Part shown: piece by piece, positions 10,835-22,500 of the stretch | How the letters are laid out: each line of letters starts with the position of its first letter | Numbering within the stretch: the first letter of the stretch is position 1 | Source: Filosporella fistucella | Taxonomy: Eukaryota; Ascomycota; Leotiomycetes; Helotiales | Reading direction: 5' to 3' | DNA length: 64,000 nt | NCBI GenBank assembly: GCA_030077755.1 | Contig: JAQJZZ010000002.1 | Coordinates: 372,001-436,000 of the forward strand | Notes under the pieces: generated by a model | Told to the model about the DNA's origin: nothing | What the model saw: only the letters and a program-made list of their open reading frames with translations | Databases searched by the model: none | Translations under genes and position numbers: made by a program

Positions 10835-12089
10835 CCTGATTCCTGCCAAATCTGCATCTAACCCCCATCGGAATGAATAAGTGAAATTCGTTCATCTGTC
10901 TTGTTTATAAGAACTCAATAACATTTCAAGTAAAGATCTATTCCCAATACCTCTCTTCTCTAATAAGTCCATTCAAAGGTTTTTCCATCCCTCATAATCC
11001 ATCTTCAGCCTCCTCCACCCCTCCACCCGCCAGCCTGGCCACCACCTCACAGCCCAACAGCCACGAGCTAGCAGCCGAAAACCAACAACATTTATACCAA
11101 CACCCAACCACAAGATAGCACCAACGACACCCCTCATTTGAAATAACGTGGGAAATTGGAATGATCCTTTGATCCAAAGTCTCGGGTTTATGGTATCGTG
11201 CTCGAACGTGCTGAATCTGGGATTTCAATAGCGCTTATTTATCCGACCCTAGATCGAGAGGTGGAATAGTGAGGTATTGTTGTTTGCTTAGATAGTTTCT
11301 CGTGTTGCTAGGCAAGGTATGGAGATGATGGGGAGAGTGGATGAGCGTTTCTCGTCGCAATGTCAAAAGTATGAGCAGCGAGATTGTAGAATGAGACAGT
11401 GGGAGACGATAATTTGGGTCTGGAGGCTGAGATATGATAAGGGATAGTAAAAATGAGATTACAATCCAGATTTGCTTTCGTTGTCGAGTAGTGGAATAGA
11501 AGTGGAGACTCAATCAAAGAATATAATGTAAACAAAACGAAGTATAAGCTCATCGTTATCATTCACATCCCAACTACTGTATACCATGCTCCCAGCACCA
11601 TAGAAGCTAACTTCATGCATTTATTTCCTCTCCATTCTCTATGATCCTCCCAATTCCCATTCAAGCCCTGCAATCATGCAAACAGCCAGTTGCTCAAAAC
11701 CAGCCAGCTATAATCCTCCCTCCAACAACAATAAAAGCATTATATACCATCCATCCATCCTTCCCACCTTCCCAACGCCTCCATGCATATCTCAACAACT
11801 TCTCACAATGTACTCTCAAAACAAAAAGGTAACCGAAAAGGGTGTGCAAATATCTCGCTGTGAAACTACCTAAAAACCACGCAAGCCATGAAACGCCCTT
11901 GCTAAAGCACAACGCCTAGCCCGTCTACCATTGATATATGGTGATGGCGTAGAAAACAACAGGACGAATAATTTAAGAGAAGAGAGAGGGGATGCAATAG
12001 CAATGATATGATATGATGGCCCAGCCAAGAATTCATTTTTCATTCCGCAATGTATTCCGCTTTCCATGCAATTTTGTGCGGGACCGATT
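10835..12089. other. Intergenic, nothing recognised
   Basis: Small overlapping frames on both strands at 10992-12067 are C/A- or T/G-rich, lack motifs and conflict with one another. Probably 3' flank of the minus-strand gene that follows. Confidence 0.4.
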
Positions 12090-13244
12090 TTATGAATTAT
12101 TCCCTTGTCCTCGGGTCAAATTTAGTCGAACGTGCCGCGATGCCCCAGTGGTAGTTGTGGGCATAGGACGACGGGAAGAAATTTGTGTGAGGGCGTTTTC
12201 GAAACTGTCCATTGACATCTCTGGTCTCCGACTCAACCCTGAAGGCATGATTCGTGATCGAGGGCTGAGACTCGGGCGGGAAAGAGATGTGGCTCTGCTG
12301 ACGTTACTCGAAGTTGTGGCTGTGGCCGAGGAGAGTGGTGTTGAGGAGCCAGAGGAATTTGGTTGTGGAGAAGGATCAAGAAGAGAGTTTTCCAATCGAC
12401 GTGCTTCGATATTTTGGCGTATGATATCGTGCAAGAAATCTGGAATTTGTTGCCATTGTCCCAATCGGGCTGCATTCAGCAGCCGAGGATGCATAGCTGG
12501 ATTATCTGTTGCTGGCCGTGTACCTGGGATATTGGCATTTGGCGAAAGATCCGTAGCTGTAAATGGCAGACCTCCTGCTTCTACAGCATCCTTCAACCAT
12601 TGCTCCCACTCTTCATCCATAGGGGTATCTGAATTTCCGGCCTCTCGTTGTGCAACTGCAGCTCGTAACCTCTCGTTCAGCTCCACGCCAACACTCTGTA
12701 TCTCAACGTCTGAATCCTCTCCATCATCTTCCATATCATTATCGTTTTCGTTCTCATTATCGTTCTCCTCCATCTCTCCATCTTCCTGTACATCCTCCAT
12801 GTCCTCAACATCTGCTCGGTGTGCTTGCGGCGCAGAGGGAACACGTAATTCAGGTGGAACCCAATCCTCAATATCATCTGCGGTGGTATCCCTAATCACG
12901 ATTCCCTGCTCCCTCTCAAATCTCTCCTTTGCCCATCGCGTACCCTCCCATTTCGTCAAACTCGCAATCTCAAATTTGGTGAGACCTAGATTATCGAAAG
13001 CACGAAAGAGTCGTCGATGCCACTGAAACCTTGAAAGGCGGACACGATGCGGTTGGTAGGAATAGTCCAGACCCGGATATTTGGCCTCCTGTGAAGATAG
13101 ATGTCCATAGAAAGCTTGCGTCTCGAGTCGAACTTCTGGTACGAGATGGCGTTGAAGTAGAGCCTGGAAATTCTGCGGATCGCTCGATTTTGGTTTCGGG
13201 TACATGACCTCGTAAACGAGTTGATCGACTGCTGGACCCTTCAT
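12090..13244 (-). CDS. Conserved-looking acidic protein, 384 aa
   Basis: Single-exon ORF from ATG at 13244. Residues 1-125 look like a folded helical domain rich in Trp/Arg (FQWHRRLFRAFDNLGL, then TKWEGTRWAKERFERE and a DDIEDWVPPE element). Residues ~145-180 are an Asp/Glu/Asn run, 205-275 a second helical block (WEQWLKDAVEAGGLPF), and the last ~90 residues are Ser/Thr/Pro-rich and basic. No signal peptide or membrane segment. The layout resembles nuclear regulatory proteins, but I recognise no named domain and assign no function. A 338-codon frame on the opposite strand is its shadow: it is Ser/Cys-rich, with no domain. Confidence 0.8.
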   Translation of the reverse strand: MKGPAVDQLVYEVMYPKPKSSDPQNFQALLQRHLVPEVRLETQAFYGHLSSQEAKYPGLDYSYQPHRVRLSRFQWHRRLFRAFDNLGLTKFEIASLTKWEGTRWAKERFEREQGIVIRDTTADDIEDWVPPELRVPSAPQAHRADVEDMEDVQEDGEMEENDNENENDNDMEDDGEDSDVEIQSVGVELNERLRAAVAQREAGNSDTPMDEEWEQWLKDAVEAGGLPFTATDLSPNANIPGTRPATDNPAMHPRLLNAARLGQWQQIPDFLHDIIRQNIEARRLENSLLDPSPQPNSSGSSTPLSSATATTSSNVSRATSLSRPSLSPRSRIMPSGLSRRPEMSMDSFENALTQISSRRPMPTTTTGASRHVRLNLTRGQGNNS

Positions 13245-15746
13245 CTTGCTACTGGAGAAGGTATGTAGGATGCTGAAATTCGTGGCCCCAAAAGGTTGTG
13301 TTCTGAGGCAGAAAGGGGAATTGCGCAGACGTCAAAGTTTGTCTTTCGTGACTTGGTGGGGCGTCTCGAGATGCAGAGTTGGAAAAAGTGTCGTGGTTGA
13401 TTGTCTGTGCTGGGTCGAAAGTGGGAGAAGTGGTAGTTGCGAGAAAGAGCCTGTATATCTTCGCAGACAGTGAATTCCTCAGCTTGGGCAGGTACGGGGT
13501 GAATGATTCACAGCCACAATTCAACAGAACCTCCGTAGAGCAACAGCCTTATGCCTTCAATAGTCAACACGTACAACCTTTCACCAAATCTGCCTCTTTC
13601 CACCACCAACGTGCATCCAAATATTGATCAAGGTGATGGAGGGAAGGAGGAAGAGGAACAGCGACCCTTTTCAATTCATGCGCGGCGGAAGAGGGTTGGA
13701 GATTTGGTCGTGGCGAGAGGAATAAGGAGAGAATAGGAGTCGGGATGCGATGGGATATTCGTAGTCGTAGATGGTCAGGAGATTAGCAGAGAGGAGAGGG
13801 AATACGGAGTCGAGTAAAGGAATGCGAAGCGGAGGTGTTGAGGTCTGTTCTGAGGACGTGGGATTTCAGATGGCTTGCAGAAGGTGGTTGCGGTGAAGGT
13901 CGATAAAAAGTGCTTCGCCAGTGAGATGGCAGAATTGTTAAGCCATCAGGAGAGACTAACAGGAGCAAGAGTGTGATTTGTGGATGAGGTAGGTCAAGGT
14001 ATAACAAGGTCTTCCCCTTAAGAAAATTGGTCTCCCGTTTTCGCCAGTGTAGGTTGCAGGTGAAGGTGGTCTTGGTGGGCTTGATGGAGGGATCTTCCGT
14101 TCAGTCTTAACTTCTCTTGCCTTGACCTGCCTCTCGTTACAAAAGAAAATGCCTTTAGGGTGTGTATAGTCAGAAAGTCAGATATCAGTAGTTCGCAGAA
14201 CGGTCGGTGTAAGGGTGTGAGGAGTGATGAGTGAGGCGTGAGATTTGCGGATCTGGATATGTCAGGTCCAGAAAGGTTGTTAGACCCTTGCTGCTGATGT
14301 CGCAAAGTCGAGGTTCCGCCTGCCTTTGCCTTTCTGCTCCCCTTTGATAATCGTCCTTGGTATTAGACTATGCTATGCAGCATCAGCAGGATATATCCGC
14401 AAATGCAGGCCAATAGCTGGGCTGGTCCTGGGCTCTATTGCTGGTTGATGGCTCTGCTATTATCCAGTCCAATGAACGGAAATAAAACTCCGTAGTCGAA
14501 GCCGTAGTTGTCTTCTTCCTGGGTAATGTCCAATCCAATCCCTCTCATCTATTTTCGAGCTTCTCAAACCAACGATATCTGGGGAATGCTTAAATTTTAA
14601 TAACCTTACTTTTTGTTGAGTTGGTGATGATAATTTCCGTATCACGATTTCATGAAATGCAGAAGAAAATCAAAATTAAAACAAGAATTAAGACTTTCGC
14701 GCATAATAAAGACGGGGTGTATTATCATATTAACTTACTATATCATATGGCCAACACTCATGGTCAGCAATACACGCCGTCATCGCTCTCCACTTCCAAT
14801 AGCCATGTATGTACTGCACAGCTGTACATCATCCAGCAGTTCACACATACTCGTAGTTACCTCCAGCATGCCTGCACCAAATTATCCGCATCCGAATCGT
14901 ACTTAGATGCACCTCCAAACTCTGCACTACCACCTCCTTGAGACCTGACACGTCTACAGACCCACTCGCGTCCATCATCATGGACAACACGATGCTATAT
15001 CGTCTTTGCTGCAAGATAATTCCTCCTCATCCTATCCGCCGCCGCCTGTCGTTCCATCTGTCAGTTGCATTGTTCCTCAATCCCAGACCCAGCTCACAAC
15101 GTCCTCTACCCTCCTATCCATCCACCTCTAGCTCTCCTAACCAACCACACCCTTCTCACCTTTACTCCCCCAGCTAATCTCCAATAAAACCACCAAATCC
15201 AGCATCCCCATCCCCCATCCTCTTCCTCCAGCTCCTCTCCCCTCCAGCCCCTAAACCAATCCTCTCATCAAGGCCGACCCGAAAAACAGCCCTGGCCTGG
15301 CAGCACGTAATAGGCGATTCACGATTCTTTCCCTGCAGCCACGACTCCCTGCGGCCTACTGTTGCGTGCCCTGCCGAGACAAGGGAGTGGTTGGGTGAGA
15401 GCGAGCTTGAGCCGAGAGCTGGAACGGTGGGAAGGGATATATAAGTGGTGCTCCCTACCAGGGCCGAACAACGCATCGATTGTAATATATATTTTGCTTT
15501 GCTTTGAAGGCAAGAGAGAGGTGATTGAGAAATGCAGGGGACGGACAATTTGTGATGTCCATTATTTGGTATAATGCTAGCTAAATGTGCAAATGCAACC
15601 TAATATCCGTACGCCTTTGACCGTACCTTCGATCCATGCCAGGACGACAGCAAACCCTGGGTATATTCCATAGCAACTCCTAAAACGCTCAATATGTACT
15701 AAGGCCGTAGTGCAAGTAATTCTCAGCACCAGATAAAAGAGACCCA
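13245..15746. other. 2.5-kb gene-poor interval
   Basis: No coding region is supported. It is the upstream flank of the 12090-13244 gene and the downstream flank of the Artemis-like gene. GA-rich (13630-13830) and CT-rich (15040-15250) tracts create many short frames on both strands. Long leaders with upstream ORFs are common for regulatory genes, so part of this may be 5' UTR. Confidence 0.5.
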
Positions 15747-18737
15747 TTACAACTCCACCTCTGGATAAGTATGATCTCCCACCATTGTTGTCGACGCAAG
15801 CGAAATGCCATGCCATTCGCCAGCAGCTGCAGCTTCAAAAGCTAATGCTCGTGCCTGGATACGTTCTTCTGATATCTCAGACTGTTGAGATTGCTCGTTC
15901 GCTAGAGAAAGAATGAGATCCGTGATGACAGGATCAGGTGCTCGGGGCTCGATAATGATTAGACCATCCTCATCGCGTTCATCCATATCATCAAAGCCTT
16001 CGTCGCTTTCAAAGTCCGACCCGAGTATTTCTCGCCTGAACTCCTCGTGCTCGTCCACTAAATTTGAATAATCGCGTGCGAGTTCACTATGTCTTTGCCG
16101 AAGCTGGTGGTACATGGTCTCGTAATCGGGCTCATCGTCGTTTGAAGCCTCATCTTCCGCGTCGACCTCTTCAATTTCCTGGTCATCGATGAATGAATCT
16201 GCCTCATCATACTCTTCGCGAAACTCTCGGTCAGAATCTTGAGAGTCATACGCTGATGACTCGTCATCTAGAAAATCTCCTACGACGGCTCTCCGACCAT
16301 CATTCTCGAGGAGACTGATTGTATATTCATTGATAGAAATTTCTGGCCGAGTCCGATCTTCTGGTCCAGAGACTTCAAAGTATGGCTCTGTAGTAGCCCC
16401 ATTGCTACAGCCTGTGCAAAAGCCTTTCGGACGCCACACTTCGTGACTACAAATCATGCATCGATCGACCTTATCCAGAGCATCATAGAAGGTCAGATAA
16501 TGTCTCTCTATATCAATCTCATCTGAGAGATCGATGGCTGCATCAACTTCAATCGTCTCAGAGACCTCCCCCAAATCAGGGGTATGGACATCTCCCTCAT
16601 CAGGTTCGGAAATGAGATCTATAACCTCCAAAGTCTTTCTTGATCGGCTAGGGGACCTCAGAGCCGGCGATGCACTGTGAAATCGTGGTCGTTTCACACC
16701 ATCATTTCTTAGTTCTAGGATAGCTTTGCGTCGCAAATTTTGGGATGCTGAGCCAGGCGATGCAGCAGAAATCTCAGGAACAGAATGACTAGCTGTGCGG
16801 CTTGGAGTTGCAGGAGCACTGGCAGCTCTCTTGCTGTTCAATGAGCTCGAAATCATTTCCTCGCTCGAGATTTTCACTGGCTTCGTCAAGACTGGACTTC
16901 CGTGCGAAGTGCTTGGAGTTGTAAATCGAGTCTGTTGGCTGACTTGATCGATAATCTGAACTGCAAAGAGCTTCTCCATCTCGATGTCGTGACGAAACAT
17001 CTTTTTTGAGCACTCATCGCCGAACAGACTTTCAATACTAAGGCCCTTCAAATGCCACTCTTCTTCGTGGACAGTACATGGGTAGACATCTTTAGGCTTG
17101 AATATTCTGAGGAGATGACACAGCTCTTCATATGATGAATGGCGTGAATATGGGAACGTGATGGTTCTTGGTAAACCATTGTAGCCAGAAGTCTCAGCCG
17201 CCCTGGATTTTTGCTTTTCGGAAATCTTCCTTGCCATTGCTTTCATCAGTTCCGGCCAAGAGAGTTGATCATCCTCTAAGTCCAGTCCGAGATCGTCCAA
17301 GGAGAGCGTTCGGGTGTTGGCTTGGAGGATGGACAGGAGAATCTCTCTCACTTCAGCTTGAATAGAATCGACACTGTCTAACTTTTTGGTCCTGCCAGTT
17401 TCAGAATGTGTGCCATAGAATGCTTCCTCAACTTACAGTGATATTGCCTCTTCCCGTGCCCGGGCATCCGCAAACTCCAGCTCGATTGTTTGGCTGAGAT
17501 CTCCTCCTCCGCCACCAACACCTACCTCGGGATACTCAATGCCGTCTTTTCCCCTTGTGACTATCGGTCGGATCCAAACAGTTCTATCGTCGAGAAGGGT
17601 TGGACAGTGCATGCCTTTCTCGCATGAGTGCACTCGGACGGTCGGGTCATTGGTTAAACATCCTCCAACATCACTGTTTCCACATTGGTAGCCAGTCAGG
17701 ACAGGACCCTCCCATGCAATGAACGCCATAATCTCTGACTTTTCTTTTGGTCCAGATTTGCCCCTAGGTCGGCCCTTGAGGGCTTCATATAGTCGCATTT
17801 TGTATCGATCTACATGTACCTGCGCCGGTGTTAGTCTGTTTTTTACCAGGCATACTTGATTGAACCTACTGGTGTCTTCAGGGCTTTAGACAAAGCCATC
17901 CACACATCTTCATATCCGAATGTCCATGCTGAAAAGTGAAAAACTGTATCTGCAGGGTATTTAGAGACCTTCTGCAAAAGCTCCTTCAATCCATCCGCTT
18001 TGGGAGGGAATGTCTTTGGCCCAGTGTTGCTAGTATCTAAATATATACAGTCCAATGTCTTTATTCCAGTAGTGTACTCGATCAAGAACGGATTTCGGCT
18101 CAATGAGTTGACAAACCATGGTTCAGATCGGATATCACCTGTGTATAGCACAGCTTTGCCGTCGCCCTCGAAGACTTTCACAATTAGTCTTTGATTAGGT
18201 GAAATGGAAAAACTTACGGAACATCACAGCGCCGGTGCAATGGTCGGCATCAAACAGGGTTACTTGAATTTCATGGCCAGGTGCCAGCTCAATTTGCGTG
18301 GGTGTTTCGAGAGGAACTGGTCTCTGAGAAGATATTAGACAATTGAATGGACACAGCATTTGACTTACTAGAACTTTGTCTAAATGCTTGTATTGTTGCA
18401 CGCGACGCTCGAGAATCTTCGTCGCATAGTTATATCTATGCGCATAGTGTTCGAGTCTAAGGAGAAGTTCCTTTGTTGCAGGGGAGCAATAAATGCTTGG
18501 ATATGATTAGACAGCGACTATCTTGGGAATGACTTTCTCACAACGGAGATTTAAATGACTCAAGGCCATTTAAATGATCGCTATGAACATGGCTTAGGAA
18601 ACACGCAAGAGGTGGCCGCAGTCCAGGAACTAGGCGAAATTGGTCCACTGCAATGATCAGCATAACCCACAACTTGTCGAATACCTCTCACCCCGGATAT
18701 CAGGGAATTCGACCATGACACCTCCAAAGGTTGACAT
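15747..18737 (-). CDS. Artemis/SNM1-type metallo-beta-lactamase nuclease
   Basis: Seven exons, minus strand: 18737-18692, 18647-18542, 18495-18369, 18323-18218, 18174-17870, 17819-17437 and 17373-15747; 899 aa, all phases consistent. The start MSTFGGVMVEFP parallels animal Artemis. The metallo-beta-lactamase metal motif H-x-H-x-D-H is at residues 35-40, followed by IYCSPATKELL, ETPTQIEL, DADHCTG, MFLFEGDGKAVLYTGD and YLDTSN; the beta-CASP region has VHVDRYKMRLYEALKG and PYSRHSSYEEL. The family opens hairpins and trims ends in DNA end-joining and cross-link repair. The C-terminal ~400 residues are extra: acidic Ser-rich tracts and a C-x2-C...C-x2-C element (CMICSHEV...GFCTGC). Pso2 is the alternative relative, but the N-terminus favours Artemis. 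Confidence 0.88.
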
Positions 18738-19584
18738 CTTGGTGGTATCTCGAAATCATACAACCGCGTTGATACCCTTCTGATGCTGACAGGAGGAAAG
18801 TGTGATCAAAGTCTTGACAGGTTGACGCGTCGCGAATGGGAACACGCTAGACGGGTGAGCACGTGATACACCCTCTCTGTCAGGTCGGATTACAATCTCG
18901 ACTCGGAAGGTGTTCTAAACCTAGATAATACTTTTGGTCAATCTCCAAACACTACTACCTGCTTCTATTATTTAATGCAGCCATGAACAACCACGATTTA
19001 TTTTCCGCAAATATATGTTTCGTTTTCTACATGGCTGAATGCCTCCTCAGTGCTTGGTTTCCAGGCCATACCTACAGTTTTCCCTTCCTTTCTCTACCTA
19101 TATATCTCGTTATAGCGCCGGTACGCAAAGAGCTGCCCATGCAGCCAATCCTGTGTGTATCGCAGAAAAATGGAGGGTCTTAGCTATTGAACACGCTGCA
19201 CACAAGTTGTAGCTTTACTGTAAAAGCCTATGAGAAAGGACCAGTGGATACCTGCTTTGGAAAGAGCCAAATATATAATATGCCCTCGCATCCATAGTTC
19301 CGATGAGTTTTCTTGCCTGCCACGAAAACTATGTCTTTACAAAAGAAATGTCGGCCAGACCCAACCAGATCAAGTATACCTCTTATATCTTCCTCCGTCC
19401 TCAGCCGCACCAGATCTCTGGTGTGGTTGGACGAATACGCGCGCAACTGCACAATCCTTGATCGAGGCTCTGAGATGCCAACAACCTCAAAATACGTGCC
19501 TGCGGAAGCTGACACTTGTTGCAACTTCACACTTCGGAGTTCTACCTGATCAACTTCACAATTTCAAATCGCTTCTCACTTCCC
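18738..19584. other. Divergent intergenic region
   Basis: Lies between the Artemis-like start and the NLR start. Overlapping 78-156-codon frames at 19228-19700 occur on both strands and lack motifs; none is supported. The 3' part is probably the NLR leader. Confidence 0.4.
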
Positions 19585-22500
19585 ATGGCTGGATTCGGGA
19601 AGCTCCAGAAAAGACTCAAGCAGAGGCTTACCCCCCGACCCAGTGCAGCCTCGCTCTCATCCTCTCAAGCCTCATTCCCCAAAGCTCCCTCTTCGAGTAA
19701 TCTTTCAAATGCACAAATCCCCCTTGCGCCCATAGAACTTACGGGGCTTCCAACTTCCATCGCTTCAAGTCATAATTCCTCACTCATAGCACATTCATAT
19801 AACAATGGGCCAGATGCTGGCAGCCCAAGCAACGATACTAGTCTCTCATCGAATTTACACCTCGAAGCCTTGTCCCTCAGTGGCCAAGCTCGTTCTCAGG
19901 AACTGCTTGGAAGCCCAGTGTTTAAGGCACAACTTCAAGCTTCTGCAGAGTTGTCGTCTGGGTCTCCTCCACTTCAGGCTCTCGATGTCGATATTGCGAG
20001 GTCAGAGGGGATTCATCTTCCCGGCCCACAACCTACAGCCTCTGCAACCGCCAATTTTCCTTCAATCACGCTTTCAGAAGAAGGAGTTGGTCCATCTCAT
20101 GTTTCTGGAGCGGGTGATCTTCACTCCACTCTTTCGACCCCACAAGCAATGTTAGTTTTCATATATTAGTTCCTCGCGGCTTTGTCTCTCTCATTTTGGC
20201 GTCCTAGCATATAGAAACCATTCAGTTGCCTAATCCTTCCCCCGCAGTCTCCAGAATACAGCACTTAAGGTGGCATATGACGAAATTGCCGAAGATCTGA
20301 GCCCAGCCGAACAAACAGCATTTTTGGCCTACAAAGACAAGCCTTTGCAGGAGACCTTTGACACCATCACCAGAGTGGAAAAGTCTGACTCCGTTACCAA
20401 AGTCCGAACAGCGGCAAGATCTCTAGAACCCGCCCTGAGAATCTTAGACACATGTATGCGAAGCGTCTCGATCAGCATTCAACATAGCCCTGAAATATCT
20501 TCTCTGGTTGTTGGAGGTGTGAGATTCATCATTGACGTAAGTTGGAAGGATTGGCATCATAGATTGTTTTGTTCAGACTGACACAGCCCTGCAGGTGATT
20601 GCAAAGTTTGTACAATTCTACAGCTCATTGAGTGCTATGATATCAACGCTTGTGGACTACCTTCCTATCTTTGATCTTTACTCAAAAAGTGTTCAGGATG
20701 GAAGTGTAGTTCATAAGGTAAGTTTTCGATCTTACCTGTGCCAGGCATTTTTGCTTACTCTTGTTAGTCTCTGGTCAAGTTATACAGGTCATTTCTATTA
20801 TTTTGCACCAAAGCTCGACTTGTTTTTCTCAATAACGATGGTACAGAGAAGAGTCAGTTCAATCAGTCAAATCTCGTTAAGCCCTAACGCAAGGATAGGA
20901 TTCAGTCACTTTAGAACTTTTGCCCGCGTCCAATGGCAGCCTTTCGAGGACAGCTTTGGTGAAATTCAATCAAAATTAGCACACGGCCTTGAAAAACTCT
21001 CCGCTGCTACTGGTGCACAAGTTCTCTGCAATCAGAATGAGTATTCTCAAAAGATCGATCGAATGGTCGAAGCATTAGAAAAAGAGCGTGAAAAAATGCT
21101 GTCGAAAGGAGAGAAAGATGCTAAACGGAACTTCCTGACTTGGATTTCAGACGTGGATTATGAAGAGATGTTTAATGCGAAGATCAAGATGCGGCATCCA
21201 GGAACAGGAGAGTGGATTCTTGAGCATTTTGAATTTCAATCATGGATTGACAAGCCGACTTCGTCACTGCTCTGGTGTTACGGTCTTCGTAAGTTCTCAT
21301 GCCAGCAATATAATTGATACTGATCGATTTTGAAGCTGGATCTGGAAAGTCTATTCTTGCGTGAGTATAGAGCTGCAAAGGTTAATGACGTAACATATTC
21401 TTACTGACACTTCGTAGATCTGTAGCAATTGACGATCTCACCAGATATGAGGTTGCCTCCTCTGATACCTGCGTTATATTTGCATACTACAGCTATTTGT
21501 ATCCTGAGAGACACCAGCTATCAAGATTGCTCAGTTCGTTCATCAAGCAGTTGGGTTCAAAGCTGAATAAAATCCCGGAAAACACCCTGCATTTTTACGA
21601 AAAGAACTACGGCAACGGAAAATCATCCGCCAGCATTAGCGAAGCTGACTTGGAAAATCAATTCTTCCTCCTTGTCAATGAGTTCAAGAAAGTCTACATC
21701 GTCATAGACGCTTTAGATGAATGTCAAAGGGAGAATCAGGATCTAAGGGACGAGGTTCTTCGCTTTGTTACAGATCTTCCAAAGAACGAAAAGATCCGGG
21801 CTTTTATCACAAGTCGAAAGGACGAGGACATCAACGATGCTTTTGAGCGATCCCCGATGTTCGCAATCGACTCTGCGTTAGTGAATGCAGATATCAAGAT
21901 ATACCTCCGCGATGAAATCGACAACAGGATCAATGCAAAGAAACTCAAGCTCCAAGTCGCAAATTTCAAATATCACATTCTGGAAGTATTATCTTCGAAA
22001 GCAAGCGGCATGTCAGTATCACTCAATAGTCGTCTTGAGTATCACTGACTCTGATTAGGTTTTTGTGGGCGAAACTGCAGCTTGATGAGATATGTAAATA
22101 TAAACGAGATCAGGATATACGAAGGGCACTTACTTGCCTTCCTCGGGATCTGACGGCGACTTACGACCGGATGCTGGAGACAATCATGAAGAAGCCAGGT
22201 GAACTTCAAGGATTAGCTCGCAAGGCTATAATGTGGACATTGTACGCTATTCGACCTCTCCGCATGGGCGAGCTGCAGGAAGCTGTGGCTATCGATTCGG
22301 ATACCACCACAATGGACCACCTTCATCACAATGCCTACGATAAGGAAGTTATAATACAAAGCACCGAGAATTTCTTAGCGAATGGTACTGGACGTGAACA
22401 TGGTATTATCAGCCCAATACATTATTCCGTTGCGGAATATTTCCAAAACAAGGCGCACTTTGATTCTCGGCTGGATCTCTCGAGCTATTACATGGATCCA

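Noticed and set aside
12013..13026. 337-codon plus-strand frame
   Set aside because: Antisense to the 384-aa minus-strand gene; Ser/Cys-rich mirror composition with no domain.
19228..19700. Overlapping frames on both strands upstream of the NLR
   Set aside because: They conflict with each other and with the NLR start; no motif in any of them.
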